Assembly (NCBI GenBank): GCA_965242745.1
Contig: CBDETG010000095.1
Coordinates: forward strand, 1 to 64,000
Reading direction: 5' to 3'
DNA length: 64,000 bases
Source of the DNA: JABAAI01 sp965242745
GTDB taxonomy: Bacteria > Spirochaetota > Leptospiria > Leptospirales > Leptonemataceae
The position numbers were made by a program, and so were the translations under genes. Positions 19,007-27,800 of this stretch are shown in pieces. A model generated the notes under the pieces. That model was not told the origin of the DNA, did not search any database, and saw only the letters and a program-made list of their open reading frames with translations. Each line of letters begins with the position of its first letter. Position 1 is the stretch's first letter.

Positions 19007-20002
19007 ATGAGTGCATCCTACCGCGCAAGCAAAAGCAAAGACGCATTGGCGCAAAGGCTCCGGCTTTTGGCTAAAGATCGTCCCTGCACCTTCCCTGATA
19101 TAGAAAGCCTGCTTCTTGCCTCTCGATTCGGCGCAAGGCCGCTGAGCGCCGCAGGCAAACTAGAGGATGGCAAAAGACCGGCTTTGGAGGCTGTCGTCAG
19201 CGTTATTACTGTTACAAAAGATCATCCTGCTGCTTTGGAGAAGACGATCAAGAGCGTTATTGCTCAAAGTTATCGCCATATAGAATACATCGTTATGGAT
19301 GGCAGTCTAAAATGGGAACAAAGTTTTGCAGTGATAGAAAGATACGCCTCTTGCATTCATACTTGGCTGAGTTATCCTGACAGGGGTATTTATGACGCTA
19401 TGAACAGAGCGGCTCTCTTGGCACGGGGGGAATGGCTCTTGTTTTTGAATGGGGGAGACTCCTTTTACGATGATAAGGCTGTAGAAGAGATGCTCTCTTT
19501 GTGTAAAAGTGAGGATGAGTTAGTTTATGGCGATCATGAAATTGTCTATGCAGGTAAAGATTACAGCCGTATCCAGCGCAATCGCCCTGTTACTTCTTAC
19601 TGGGACCTCTGGCATCATATGGGATTTTGCCATCAAAGTCTCTTAGCTAAGAGAGAGTTGCAGCTGGGAATGCCTTTTGATATTCATAACTTAAGCGCAG
19701 ACTATGGCTTTGTTCTTGGCGCTTTTCTTGCGGGCCATAAGATACGCCATATCCCTGTAGTGCTGAGCCAAGTAGACACTGCTGGGATTTCGCAAAAAAG
19801 ACGTATCTTTATGGAATGGGAGCGCTTTCGTATGAGTTGGAGATTGAGCAAAGCATTATGGCAGAGGCTTTGGCTGATTTTTGGATTTGCCTGCGTATTT
19901 TGTTCTACTGCCCTGCGTTTCTATATCCAAAAACTTTTAGGTAACAAAATCACTTCTTATATCTTAGGCTTGAAATATTCTTCTCAAAAAAAGCAGCATT
20001 GA
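19007..20002 (+). CDS. Glycosyltransferase family 2
   Basis: GT-A fold enzyme of about 331 residues. SVITVTKDHPAALEKTIKSV begins the Rossmann-like domain, and HIEYIVMDGS and YPDRGIYDAMNRA are typical of the colanic-acid-like GT2 group. LFLNGGDSFYDD holds the DxD-like metal site. The C-terminus has a hydrophobic amphipathic stretch that may associate with the membrane. Substrate unknown; polysaccharide or glycolipid synthesis is likely. A GTG at 18995 would add four residues; the ATG at 19007 is preferred. Confidence 0.88.
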   Translation: MSASYRASKSKDALAQRLRLLAKDRPCTFPDIESLLLASRFGARPLSAAGKLEDGKRPALEAVVSVITVTKDHPAALEKTIKSVIAQSYRHIEYIVMDGSLKWEQSFAVIERYASCIHTWLSYPDRGIYDAMNRAALLARGEWLLFLNGGDSFYDDKAVEEMLSLCKSEDELVYGDHEIVYAGKDYSRIQRNRPVTSYWDLWHHMGFCHQSLLAKRELQLGMPFDIHNLSADYGFVLGAFLAGHKIRHIPVVLSQVDTAGISQKRRIFMEWERFRMSWRLSKALWQRLWLIFGFACVFCSTALRFYIQKLLGNKITSYILGLKYSSQKKQH

Positions 20003-20098
20003 AATAGCAAATCAGGTTGTATAAGAGCAGGCCTAAAAGCGCTTGACGCGATTCTCAAGATAGGATTCCTTGTTACTTTACTTCTTGCGCTTAGCATC

Positions 20099-20126
20099 TT
20101 GAAAAAAACTCACAATCGCGTATCAT
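20099..20126 (+). promoter_or_regulatory. Promoter of the MgtC-like gene, apparently leaderless
   Basis: TTGAAA (20099-20104) and TATCAT (20121-20126) are separated by 16 nt. Only 8 nt separate the -10 hexamer from the ATG at 20135, so the predicted transcript starts at or within 2-3 nt of the start codon. No Shine-Dalgarno sequence is present. Confidence 0.5.
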
Positions 20127-20134
20127 CACGGTAG

Positions 20135-20926
20135 ATGGAATTTTTCAAGAGCGCTGATCATACAGGGCTGAGAGCGCAGCTTGCCTCAATACACGCTGCA
20201 AAGCGGCTGTTGCTAATGATGTATCAATGGTTTTCTACAGAGCCTATGCTTTTAACTCTAGCTTTGCGCTGTCTTGTCGCAAGCTTTTGCGGGATCATTG
20301 TAGGCATGGAAAGGGCCTACCGCGCTAAGCCTGCTGGAATACGAACGCATATGCTGATCAGCCTTGGTTCTTGTATGTTCATGGGGGTTTCGCTGGTCGT
20401 GGCCGAAGAGGCCCGCCGCCTAGGCTATACTACTCCAGACCCCGGCAGGATTGCAGCTCAGGTAGTTACAGGCATAGGTTTTTTAGGAGCAGGAGCAATC
20501 ATCAGGAATCGCGGCTTTATACGCGGCATGACCAGCGCCGCTACGATATGGTGTATGTCTGCTATAGGTCTGGCTGCTGGAGCGGGCATGCTGCTTATGG
20601 CAGCAAGCGCCAGCATAGGCATTGTGTTTATTTTACGCCTCTTTGACTTTATAGAAAAGCGTCTGCATGTCAAGCATTACCGTCTTAGGGCTTTGGATGT
20701 GCTGGTGAAAAAAGAAGGGAGAATCTCTGAGGTGCGAAAGGTTTTGCGCGCTTTGGATATTATTTTCTCACGAGAACAGGTAAACCATATTTTGGGAGAG
20801 ATACATTACCGAGCCAATTTACTTTTCTTAGGCGATTTGGAAGAAATGATTGAGAGCAACTTACGCCAGCTCAAAGGCGTAAAGGAAGTACTTTTGCTCA
20901 AGCCTGACGATATATGGGACGGCTAA
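20135..20926 (+). CDS. MgtC/SapB family membrane protein
   Basis: The 263-residue protein has four or five hydrophobic helices from about residue 35 to 175. They carry the MgtC signature LVASFCGIIVGMERAYRAKPAGIRTHML, with the conserved ERA..KPAG.RT segment, then QVVTGIGFLGAGAII and GMTSAATIW. A soluble ACT-like C-terminal domain follows. MgtC proteins support growth in low magnesium and in macrophages and modulate the membrane ATP synthase in pathogens. Transcription is probably from the leaderless promoter just upstream. Specific role here unknown. Confidence 0.9.
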   Translation: MEFFKSADHTGLRAQLASIHAAKRLLLMMYQWFSTEPMLLTLALRCLVASFCGIIVGMERAYRAKPAGIRTHMLISLGSCMFMGVSLVVAEEARRLGYTTPDPGRIAAQVVTGIGFLGAGAIIRNRGFIRGMTSAATIWCMSAIGLAAGAGMLLMAASASIGIVFILRLFDFIEKRLHVKHYRLRALDVLVKKEGRISEVRKVLRALDIIFSREQVNHILGEIHYRANLLFLGDLEEMIESNLRQLKGVKEVLLLKPDDIWDG

Positions 20927-21328
20927 GGCTGCCCTGCCATAATAAGGCTGCGCCGTACCTGTGTCCTTGCTTTTGCTCTTAGAAGTGGTCTCAAAACCCC
21001 ATCCATGGCGCTTTTGCCTACTCCGGCGCGCGGTGCCCTTTGGGCAAAAGTCACCTGAAAGTGCAGATTACATCGATAAACTTCACTACTATGTCGCAGG
21101 CCTTGTTGCAATAAGCAAAAGCGAGAATCGGCAATTCCACGCAGGCACCATAGCACTTATAGGCCGATTCACGCATTTTCGTGAGTGTCATTTTCCATTT
21201 TGCGAAGGCCGTATAAGTGCAATAGTACCTGTACTTATCAGCCATTTCGTGATTATTACAACAACGCCATAGCGTTGGGCGCTGCATTATGTCGTGTTGT
21301 CGCAGGTCCTCTGCATGCTGTATATACC
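20927..21328 (+). other. Gene-free repeat-derived spacer
   Basis: Open frames on both strands here look non-coding: no ribosome-binding sites, low-complexity or Cys-rich translations, and they run into the repeat family. A segment at about 21283-21300 (TTGGGCGCTGCATTATGTCG) matches the 31.4-31.6 kb repeats and, inverted, 23,146-23,225. A short motif AGAAGTGGTCTCAAAA near 20977-20992 recurs elsewhere in the window. Confidence 0.5.
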
Positions 21329-21655
21329 AGAACAATCCAGTGCAAATCATAGGCATTGCGTCACGAGCACAGGATGTGCGAGAGTCTGGCGCTAAGAATG
21401 GCAAACCTACAGAGCTGACAATACGGATATAGTTTTTTCTGGAGCTGTTCATACTAGAACAATCCAGTGCAAATCATAGGCATTGCGTCACGAGCACAGG
21501 ATGTGCGAGAGTCTGGCGCTAAGAATGGCAAACCTACAGAGCTGACAATACGGATATAGTTTTTTCTGGAGCTGTTCATACTAGAACAATCCAGTGCAAA
21601 TCATAGGCATTGCGTCACGAGCACAGGATGTGCGAGAGTCTGGCGCTAAGGCAGG
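21329..21655 (+). repeat. 127-bp direct tandem repeat, about 2.6 copies
   Basis: Units starting AGAACAATCCAGTGCAAATC begin at 21329, 21456 and 21583, a spacing of exactly 127 bp. The copies are nearly identical through GTCTGGCGCTAAG. The third copy then diverges into the downstream arm of the cloverleaf-like inverted repeat, while the first two continue into CAATACGGATATAG. A degenerate relative lies at about 42,690-42,760. Confidence 0.9.
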
Positions 21656-21716
21656 GAAGCCGTTTGCGCCAGACCAATGCCTATGATTTGCCGTCAGACC
21701 AATGCCTATGATTTGC
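21596..21716 (+). repeat. Cloverleaf-like inverted repeat, copy A
   Basis: A 17-bp perfect closing stem pairs 21596-21612 (GCAAATCATAGGCATTG) with 21675-21691. Inside it are a 5-bp hairpin (GCACA/TGTGC, 21621-21633) and a 9-bp hairpin (GTCTGGCGC at 21638-21646 with GCGCCAGAC at 21666-21674). The last abuts the closing stem, giving a three-way junction. The 3' arm is duplicated at 21700-21716. Copy B at 31.65 kb keeps the same fold with compensatory changes. Confidence 0.8.
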
Positions 21717-21913
21717 CGCTATGTCATGTTAGCTCAGGGGCGCAGTATCCATTACTTATCACAGCCATGCTATCGTTATTCCAGCGACATTTTCTTCATA
21801 TTTTTTACGCAACTCCCATTTTTTACAGCTATTCCCACAGCTGTTGCACAGTTTTTTCTATTATTGGTGAGGTATTACTATAATATCTAGTTTCAAAACT
21901 ATTTTGAAAGCCT

Positions 21914-22057
21914 ATGCCCCGCCCACCTGGAAAGCACTACCAGAACAACACACAAAAAGCCATCCGCGCCTTAGAGAGTCAGGGTTACGAAGTCAAGCCC
22001 GCTTTGCAGTCTGCTATATACAACCTACCCACTCCAAATTTATCAGTAAAAAAATAA
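21914..22057 (+). CDS. Short ORF of unknown function (47 aa)
   Basis: The basic peptide begins MPRPPGKHYQNNTQKAIRAL and has a helical middle part. It ends just upstream of the first promoter/minisatellite block. No clear ribosome-binding site is present. It may be a stump of a larger gene cut by the repeat region, or chance. Nothing else was recognised in 21,717-22,050. Confidence 0.25.
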   Translation: MPRPPGKHYQNNTQKAIRALESQGYEVKPALQSAIYNLPTPNLSVKK

Positions 22058-22076
22058 ATTTTTTTCTAAAAAAAGT

Positions 22077-22105
22077 TTGACATATATTTGCCCTAGTGCT
22101 ACAAT
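22077..22105 (+). promoter_or_regulatory. Tandem promoter copy 1 (consensus sigma70-type)
   Basis: TTGACA (22077-22082), 17-nt spacer, TACAAT (22100-22105), preceded by an A/T-tract block (AAATAAATTTTTTTCTAAAA) like an UP element. The downstream DNA goes straight into minisatellite array 1. The same block recurs twice. Confidence 0.8.
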
Positions 22106-22118
22106 ACCATAAGCTTTT

Positions 22119-22314
22119 GATACAAACATCATGCTGATACAAACATCATGCTGATACAAACATCATGTTAATAAAAGCATCATGTTGATAAAGCATCATG
22201 TTAATAAAGCATCATGTTGATAAAGCATCATGTTGATAAAGCATCATGTTGATAAAGCATCATGTTGATAAAGCATCATGTTGATAAAGCATCATGTTAA
22301 TAAAGCATCATGTT
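22119..22314 (+). repeat. Minisatellite array 1 (16-17 bp, 12 units)
   Basis: Twelve units read mostly GATAAAGCATCATGTT; the first three are GATACAAACATCATGCT-type 17-mers. It begins 13 nt after the -10 element of promoter 1, so it would be at the very 5' end of the transcript. Each unit has an ATG followed shortly by a stop in a shifted frame. The array ends at a conserved GACGAAAACTCTTGC block. Confidence 0.9.
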
Positions 22315-22382
22315 GACGAAAACTCTTGCTCTGTTTTAGCATTTCTAAATATGTAAAAAAATAAATTTTTTCTAAAAAAAGT

Positions 22383-22411
22383 TTGACATATATTTACCCT
22401 AGTGCTACAAT
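22383..22411 (+). promoter_or_regulatory. Tandem promoter copy 2
   Basis: TTGACA (22383-22388), 17-nt spacer, TACAAT (22406-22411), identical to copies 1 and 3 except T to C... the spacer reads TTTACCC instead of TTTGCCC. The upstream A/T tract is conserved. It drives into array 2. Confidence 0.8.
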
Positions 22412-22424
22412 ACCATAAGCTTTT

Positions 22425-22788
22425 GATAAAGACATCATGTTGATAAAGACATCATGTTGATAAAGACATCATGTTGATAAAGACATCATGTTGATAAAGA
22501 CATCATGTTGATAAAGACATCATGTTGATAAAGACATCATGTTGATAAAGACATCATGTTGATAAAGACATCATGTTGATAAAGACATCATGTTGATAAA
22601 GACATCATGTTGATAAAGACATCATGTTGATAAAGCATCATGTTGATAAAGCATCATGTTGATAAAGCATCATGTTGATAAAGCATCATGTTGATAAAGC
22701 ATCATGTTGATAAAGCATCATGTTGATAAAGCATCATGTTGATAAAGCATCATGTTGATAAAACATCATGTTGATAAAACATCATCTT
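22425..22788 (+). repeat. Minisatellite array 2 (12 units of 17 bp, then about 10 of 16 bp)
   Basis: The first block is GATAAAGACATCATGTT (17-mer, 12 units). It switches to GATAAAGCATCATGTT (16-mer, about 10 units, the last two degenerate). The clean change of unit length inside one array shows independent expansions. Copy number is expected to vary between isolates. Confidence 0.9.
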
Positions 22789-22859
22789 GACGAAAACTCT
22801 TGCTCTGTTTTAGCATTTCTAAATATGTGAAAAAAAGTAAATTTTTTTCTAAAAAAAGT

Positions 22860-22888
22860 TTGACATATATTTGCCCTAGTGCTACAAT
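22860..22888 (+). promoter_or_regulatory. Tandem promoter copy 3, nearest to the coding genes
   Basis: TTGACA (22860-22865), 17-nt spacer, TACAAT (22883-22888). It is the last of the three copies. A short 7-unit array separates it from the small ORF and the giant surface gene. Confidence 0.8.
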
Positions 22889-22901
22889 ACCATAAGCTTT
22901 T

Positions 22902-23015
22902 GATAAAGCATCATGTTGATAAAGCATCATGTTGATAAAGCATCATGTTGATAAAGACATCATGTTGATAAAGACATCATGTTGATAAAGCATCATGTTG
23001 ACGAAACATCATGTT
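22902..23015 (+). repeat. Minisatellite array 3 (7 units)
   Basis: Mixed 16- and 17-bp units as in arrays 1 and 2. The second-to-last unit contains an ATG at 22995 that is in frame with the small ORF beginning at 23091, so translation could also initiate inside the array. Confidence 0.85.
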
Positions 23016-23090
23016 GACGAAAACACAGGTGTTTTTGCAAAAGCATATCACACTCGCTTAACAAAGCAATCGCATTTAGGAGGAAGTAAA

Positions 23091-23366
23091 ATGCAGAACA
23101 AATTTAAAAAAACCACAGCTCAACTCAAAGGAGGCATCACAGACTTGCAGGGCAAAGCCCACAGCTTTCCTGAGCACCTGCGCCCACACGACATAATGCG
23201 GCGCCCAGACTTCGCTTACTACAACAAGGCCCGCCGCCATCACTTCCTACGTAGCTTAGCCTTGCAGCGCTTCTTTACCCCCCCCCCCCCCAACTCGCTC
23301 AGGAGGCAGGCGCATGAAACACAGCTTAGTTTCTTGTCTCTTCCTTGCGGGTATTCTTTCGCTTAG
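23091..23366 (+). CDS. Small leader ORF containing the poly-C tract
   Basis: The 91-residue product starts at an ATG with a near-perfect AGGAGG site 7 nt upstream (23078-23083), the best ribosome-binding site in this region. Residues about 25-45 (RPHDIMRRPDFAYYNKA) are encoded by an inverted copy of the dispersed repeat family. The C14 tract at 23278-23291 encodes Pro residues and the frame overlaps the start of the giant gene by 53 bp in another frame. Losing one C or gaining two would fuse it in frame to the giant protein. It may be a leader or decoy ORF that couples translation. Confidence 0.5.
   Translation: MQNKFKKTTAQLKGGITDLQGKAHSFPEHLRPHDIMRRPDFAYYNKARRHHFLRSLALQRFFTPPPPNSLRRQAHETQLSFLSLPCGYSFA
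23278..23291 (+). repeat. C14 homopolymer tract upstream of the giant surface gene
   Basis: Fourteen consecutive C lie 22 bp upstream of the ATG at 23314 and within the overlapping small ORF. Tracts of this kind slip during replication and underlie phase variation in many bacteria. Length changes here would alter spacing to the AGGAGG site at 23301-23306 and the frame relation of the two ORFs. Confidence 0.9.
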
Positions 23367-24810
23367 CGCCCAGTGCGGCTACATCAACCCCGGCCTCTGC
23401 GGCGGTGACCAGTTTGCAAACCCAGACTTTGAATGTATGCCCTTCGCCGTCCAAAACCTGCGAAGGGAAATGGACCCCGCCCATCCCACCAACCCGAAAA
23501 AGTTCTTCCTTGCATGGGACCCAGCCCCCGGCGGTTATGAATACATACAAATGTATAAAATCGAGAAGGGCACTGCAGGCTTCACGGGCGCAGAGGTCCA
23601 ATGGCAGGGCGACGAGACGATGGCCGAGAGCCGAGGCCCCAGCATGCCCATGGACATGGACGATGCCTCCACCGAGTTTTACTATTATTTTCGTGTCACC
23701 GCCTGCAGCGCCTACGGCTGCGGGCAGGCCAGCGAGCCCCTCGAGATGCTACTCGGCCACGCCCCGCCCGAGCTGAGCGGCGTCCAAGTCAATGGCCAAA
23801 AGCTCTTCAGCTCTGCCGCCGAGCTCAAAACGAACGATTACAAAATCACATGGGAGCACTCGCCCGATGTCGATGGCAACGCAGAGCGCATTTTCTACCA
23901 GCTCCAAGACAGCGCAGACGACCCAGTTTCTATAAAAGAGGGTCTGCAAATCCAGCGCAGCGAAAACCCCTACGGCTACACCTACCAGAATTTCCTGCGG
24001 ACCTGCGAGCGCACGCCCAAAGAAAGCGCCTGTGGCCCGTGGTCCATGCCCTTCCAAGTTGCCGTTGACCTGCCTGCGCCCCTCGCTGAAAACTTGACGC
24101 TGGCTTCTGCCGAGTGGCAGCAGGAAGGCAAGCACGTAGCCTACGATCACGCCTACACGCTGGCCATGTCTGCGCCGGCATCTTTGCAAAAGCATGTCGC
24201 CGCCTACGAGTTGCAGGAGCGCATCAGCGGTGACTCTGGTGAGAGCTGGAGCCCGTGGTCCACCGTGCCCGCCGTCTCAGGTGAGCGCCACGCCTTTACT
24301 AGCAAGCAGGATGGCGACTACGGCTACAGCTTGCGCTTCTGTCCCGCAGGCGAAGGTGCCCGCTGCAGCACATGGAGCGGCGCTGTCCTGAGCCTCAGCG
24401 TGCTTAGCATCCCCCCGCCCCCGCCCGCCGCCTTCCAGAGCGATGAGCCCGACCCCAGCGCCTCCTACGATGGCATCTATCGTCTGGTCTGGGAAGCCCC
24501 CGAGGGCGCGCCAAGAGACACCTACTACGTGCTAAACCAGACCCAGCGCCTAAGCGGCCTTGCGTATTCTCCCGATCCCGCAACACCCACCGCCGAGCCT
24601 CAGACTTTTTCCTATGAATTGCAGCTCTGCCTCGATCATCCCGAGGAGGGGGAGGCCCCCATCTGCAGCGAGCCTGTCAGCTACGACATCATCGTCCAGC
24701 GGCTTGCCACGCCCCGCCGCCTTTGCTACGAACTTCAGCCAGCGCTATTTTGGCCAGCCCTACAGGCTCAGCTGGGATCGGGTCACGGGCGCTGTAGAAT
24801 ACAGGTTTGA
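23314..24810 (+). CDS. Giant secreted Fn3-like protein, N-terminal part before a frameshift
   Basis: The ATG at 23314 has an AGGAGG 7 nt upstream. A signal peptide (SLVSCLFLAGILSLSA, then QC) indicates export, possibly as a lipoprotein although Gln before Cys is atypical. About four Fn3-like modules follow, each of 90-120 residues with a paired-Cys pattern (C....C....WS). The true frame is lost at the C4 run 24712-24715. The last 32 codons of this frame are out of register; the domain LATP|AAFATNF continues in the frame of the next entry. It is preceded by three promoters and the C14 tract, so expression is probably variable. Confidence 0.75.
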   Translation: MKHSLVSCLFLAGILSLSAQCGYINPGLCGGDQFANPDFECMPFAVQNLRREMDPAHPTNPKKFFLAWDPAPGGYEYIQMYKIEKGTAGFTGAEVQWQGDETMAESRGPSMPMDMDDASTEFYYYFRVTACSAYGCGQASEPLEMLLGHAPPELSGVQVNGQKLFSSAAELKTNDYKITWEHSPDVDGNAERIFYQLQDSADDPVSIKEGLQIQRSENPYGYTYQNFLRTCERTPKESACGPWSMPFQVAVDLPAPLAENLTLASAEWQQEGKHVAYDHAYTLAMSAPASLQKHVAAYELQERISGDSGESWSPWSTVPAVSGERHAFTSKQDGDYGYSLRFCPAGEGARCSTWSGAVLSLSVLSIPPPPPAAFQSDEPDPSASYDGIYRLVWEAPEGAPRDTYYVLNQTQRLSGLAYSPDPATPTAEPQTFSYELQLCLDHPEEGEAPICSEPVSYDIIVQRLATPRRLCYELQPALFWPALQAQLGSGHGRCRIQV

Positions 24811-27800
24811 CGGAGGTGCAGGCTGCGCCCGCCTTGCCCCGCAGGCGCAGGATGCGCTTGAAAAGCAGACCATGGACGTGATGCCAGAATACGGCCAAAA
24901 TGACAGGACCTGCACATACAAAATCCAGGCCTGTCCTGGCAGTGAGGCTGCGCTCGTCTGCAGCGAGTGGAGCCCCGATGTGAGCATCGCCTACAAGCCC
25001 CTCGGCGTGCCCGTGCTCACGCACAGCCAGAGCGGGCAGCACGGCGACAAGTCCTACGACGGCAAGTATTTTCTGAGCTGGCCGAACATAGATGGCGCCG
25101 CCCGCTACCAGTTTGAAGAAAAGGCTGGCAGCGCCACGCAGCACGAGCTCGACACGCCCCGATACCCCAAGGCCACTTTGACGAACAACAAGCTGGGCGC
25201 CTACGCCTACATGGTCCGTGCCTGCTCGCAGACGGAGGAAGCCGATCCCAGCGATGCCAGCTGCGGCGCATGGTCGGCTTCTTACAGCGTGACGGTGGAG
25301 GCCCTGCCCGTGCCGAAGGATTTTGCCATCAGCCTCGATCCCAGCGACGTATCCCAGTCCGAGAAAGAGCGCACCTCCTACAACGATGCGGCGGGCTTTA
25401 GCTGGTCTGCGGTCACGGGCGCAAAGTCCTATATAATAGAAGAAAGTTCCGATGATGGCGCAAACTGGGCTAAAGCTGTGGGTGTGGATGCGCCTGCGCT
25501 CAGCGCCAGCATCACGAGGAGCCTGCCTGCCAGCGGCGCCGACAGCTATATTTACAGAATTAAGGCCTGCACGCTCGCTGGCGGCGGAGGCCCCTGCAGC
25601 TCGCCTACGGCTGATGCCGATCTGCTCAAGCTCCACTTTCGCAGTAGCCTCAGCCAGCCCGCCGGCTTTGCGCTTTCCACAAAGAGCCTTTTCGTAGGCC
25701 AGCCCTACGACATCAGCTGGGCAAGCGTGACGGACACGCAGCGCTACGAGCTGGCCCGCTGCGAGGCCTCCTGCGATAGCGATGAAAACTGGAATACAAT
25801 AGAAGAAAGCCTGACAGGCTCGCCCAAGAGCATGGCTTCTGAGAACAGCGATTCAGGCAAAAACTACGCCTACAGGCTGCGCGCCTGCCCCTTTGCGATG
25901 CCAGAGCAAGACCTTGGCTGCAGCGTATGGAGCAGCAGCGCTGCGCTCAGCATCCATCTGCCCACCTCCTCTACGCTGACGCACAGCCAGAGCGCGCAAT
26001 ACGGCGACAAATCCTACGACGGCAAATATTGGATGCTCTGGGGCAAGGTGGATGGCACTGTGCGCTACCAGCTTGAAGAAAAGGCGGGCGACTCAGCTGC
26101 AGACAAACATGACAGCACGGTACTGCGCCATCCGGCAGCGGCCGCATTTGCAAAGGAGCCGGGCGCCTACACTTACAAAATCCGCTCTTGCTCACAAGAG
26201 GCGAAGGAGAGCGATCCGGACTCTGGTTGCGGCGCATGGTCCGAGCCCTACACGGTGACTGTGGAGGCGCCTGCCGTTCCCGCAAACTTTGCCATCGAGG
26301 CCGATGCAAGCGATCACGTCCTATCCGCAAGCGAGCACATATCCTACAATGCAACGGGTGCGCTCAGCTGGTCTGCGGTGACTGGCGCCAAGTCCTATAT
26401 AATAGAAGAAAGTTCTGATGGCGGCGCAAACTGGTCTGAAAGCACGCTGGCGACGCTCAGCAAAAGCATCACGAAGAGCCTGCCTGCAAGCGGCACGCTG
26501 AGCTACGTCTACAGGGTCAAGGCCTGCGCTGAGGCGGCTGGCGCTGGCCACTGCAGCTCTGCAAGCCCACAGCTCACCCTGCGCTTTCGTAGCAGCCTCA
26601 GCAAACCCGCCAGCTTTGCGCTCTCTCGCACCAAGGCCTTCGAGGGCCAGGACTACGACATCAGCTGGGCAAACGTGGAGTATGCAAAGCGCTACGAGCT
26701 GGCCCGCTGCCCCGGCTCCTGCGATCAGGAAAAATACTGGTCTATTATAGAAGAAAGTCTGACAGGCTCGCCCCAGAGCTATACTGTGGGCGTGGCGGTA
26801 GTTGGCCAAAACTACAGCTACAGGCTGCGTGCCTGCCCCATCGCCGCTGCCAGCAATGATCTCGGCTGCAGCGCATGGACCAGCGCTGCTACCATCAGCC
26901 TGCTGGAGCTCCCCGTCCCTGTGCTCAAGTTTAACGGCGCTGCGGGCCATGCGCACACCTCCCTTGGCGCAAGCTACAGCGTGGGCTGGAATGCCGAGAG
27001 CTCGCTTTACTACAAGCTGCGCGTTGTCCAGTATGCCATCAGCGACCTTGCGGGCACGAGCCCCGCCGCCACACTGCCTGCCGGCAAGACCTCCATCACC
27101 GATCGCCACATGGCGCTCAGCGCAGCAGGCGCCGCCGCATCAGCGCAAAGCGTAGCCCCTGGCTATCGCTACTATTACAGCGTGCAGGCCTGTCCCACTA
27201 GCAGCGGCAAGAACTGTGGATACGCCTCCAGCTACATTTCTGTGGAATATGATCTTGCTGCCCCGCTCCTGAGCGTTGCAAACGGCGCAGGCGAGTATGC
27301 AACGAGCGCTACGCCGCCCCAGCACTATTCTTTTGACGGCACCTACACGCTCACATGGGATGCAGTCGACGGCGCAACATACTACGAATACAAGGACGCC
27401 GAGGACGAGCCCTGCAGCCTTGGCGTGGATATCCAGACTACGGCGACCAGCAAGCTTTTTAGATCCAACCTGAGTCGCACAAAGAATCTGAACTACTGCA
27501 TACGTAGCTGCGGCTCTGAGCAGGATGCTGCAAAAAAGATATGCGGCAAGTGGGGCCCCAATCTGTCCATCACGGCGCAGAAGCTGCCAGCGCCTACGCT
27601 GACAAGCGGCAGCACGAGCCAGAGCAGCGGCATCTTTACGCTGAGCTTCGGCGCAAGTCTGCCTACGGGCGTGGCCCTGAGCAAGTATGTTTTAGAAAAA
27701 GAAGAGGCTGGCGCATGGCAGGCGGACAGCTCCTGCGCAAGCGCTATCTCCTCCAATCCCAGCAATCCCGTAAGCTGCGCCCTGAACCTAAACACCACTG

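Noticed and set aside
20961..21452. Coding potential in the 21-kb spacer, both strands
   Set aside because: The frames consist of repeat DNA and lack start signals or conservation to any known family; only a weak shared DIMRR pattern is noted as a finding.
21329..21735. Insertion sequence
   Set aside because: No transposase remnant or target duplication is visible; only tandem and inverted repeats.
22119..23015. CRISPR array
   Set aside because: Repeats are 16-17 bp and directly abutting with no unique spacers; promoter blocks interrupt them and no cas genes are present.
22050..23015. Replication origin with iterons
   Set aside because: Repeat size fits, but there is no initiator gene, no DnaA-box cluster and the units follow promoters; a promoter-leader interpretation fits better.
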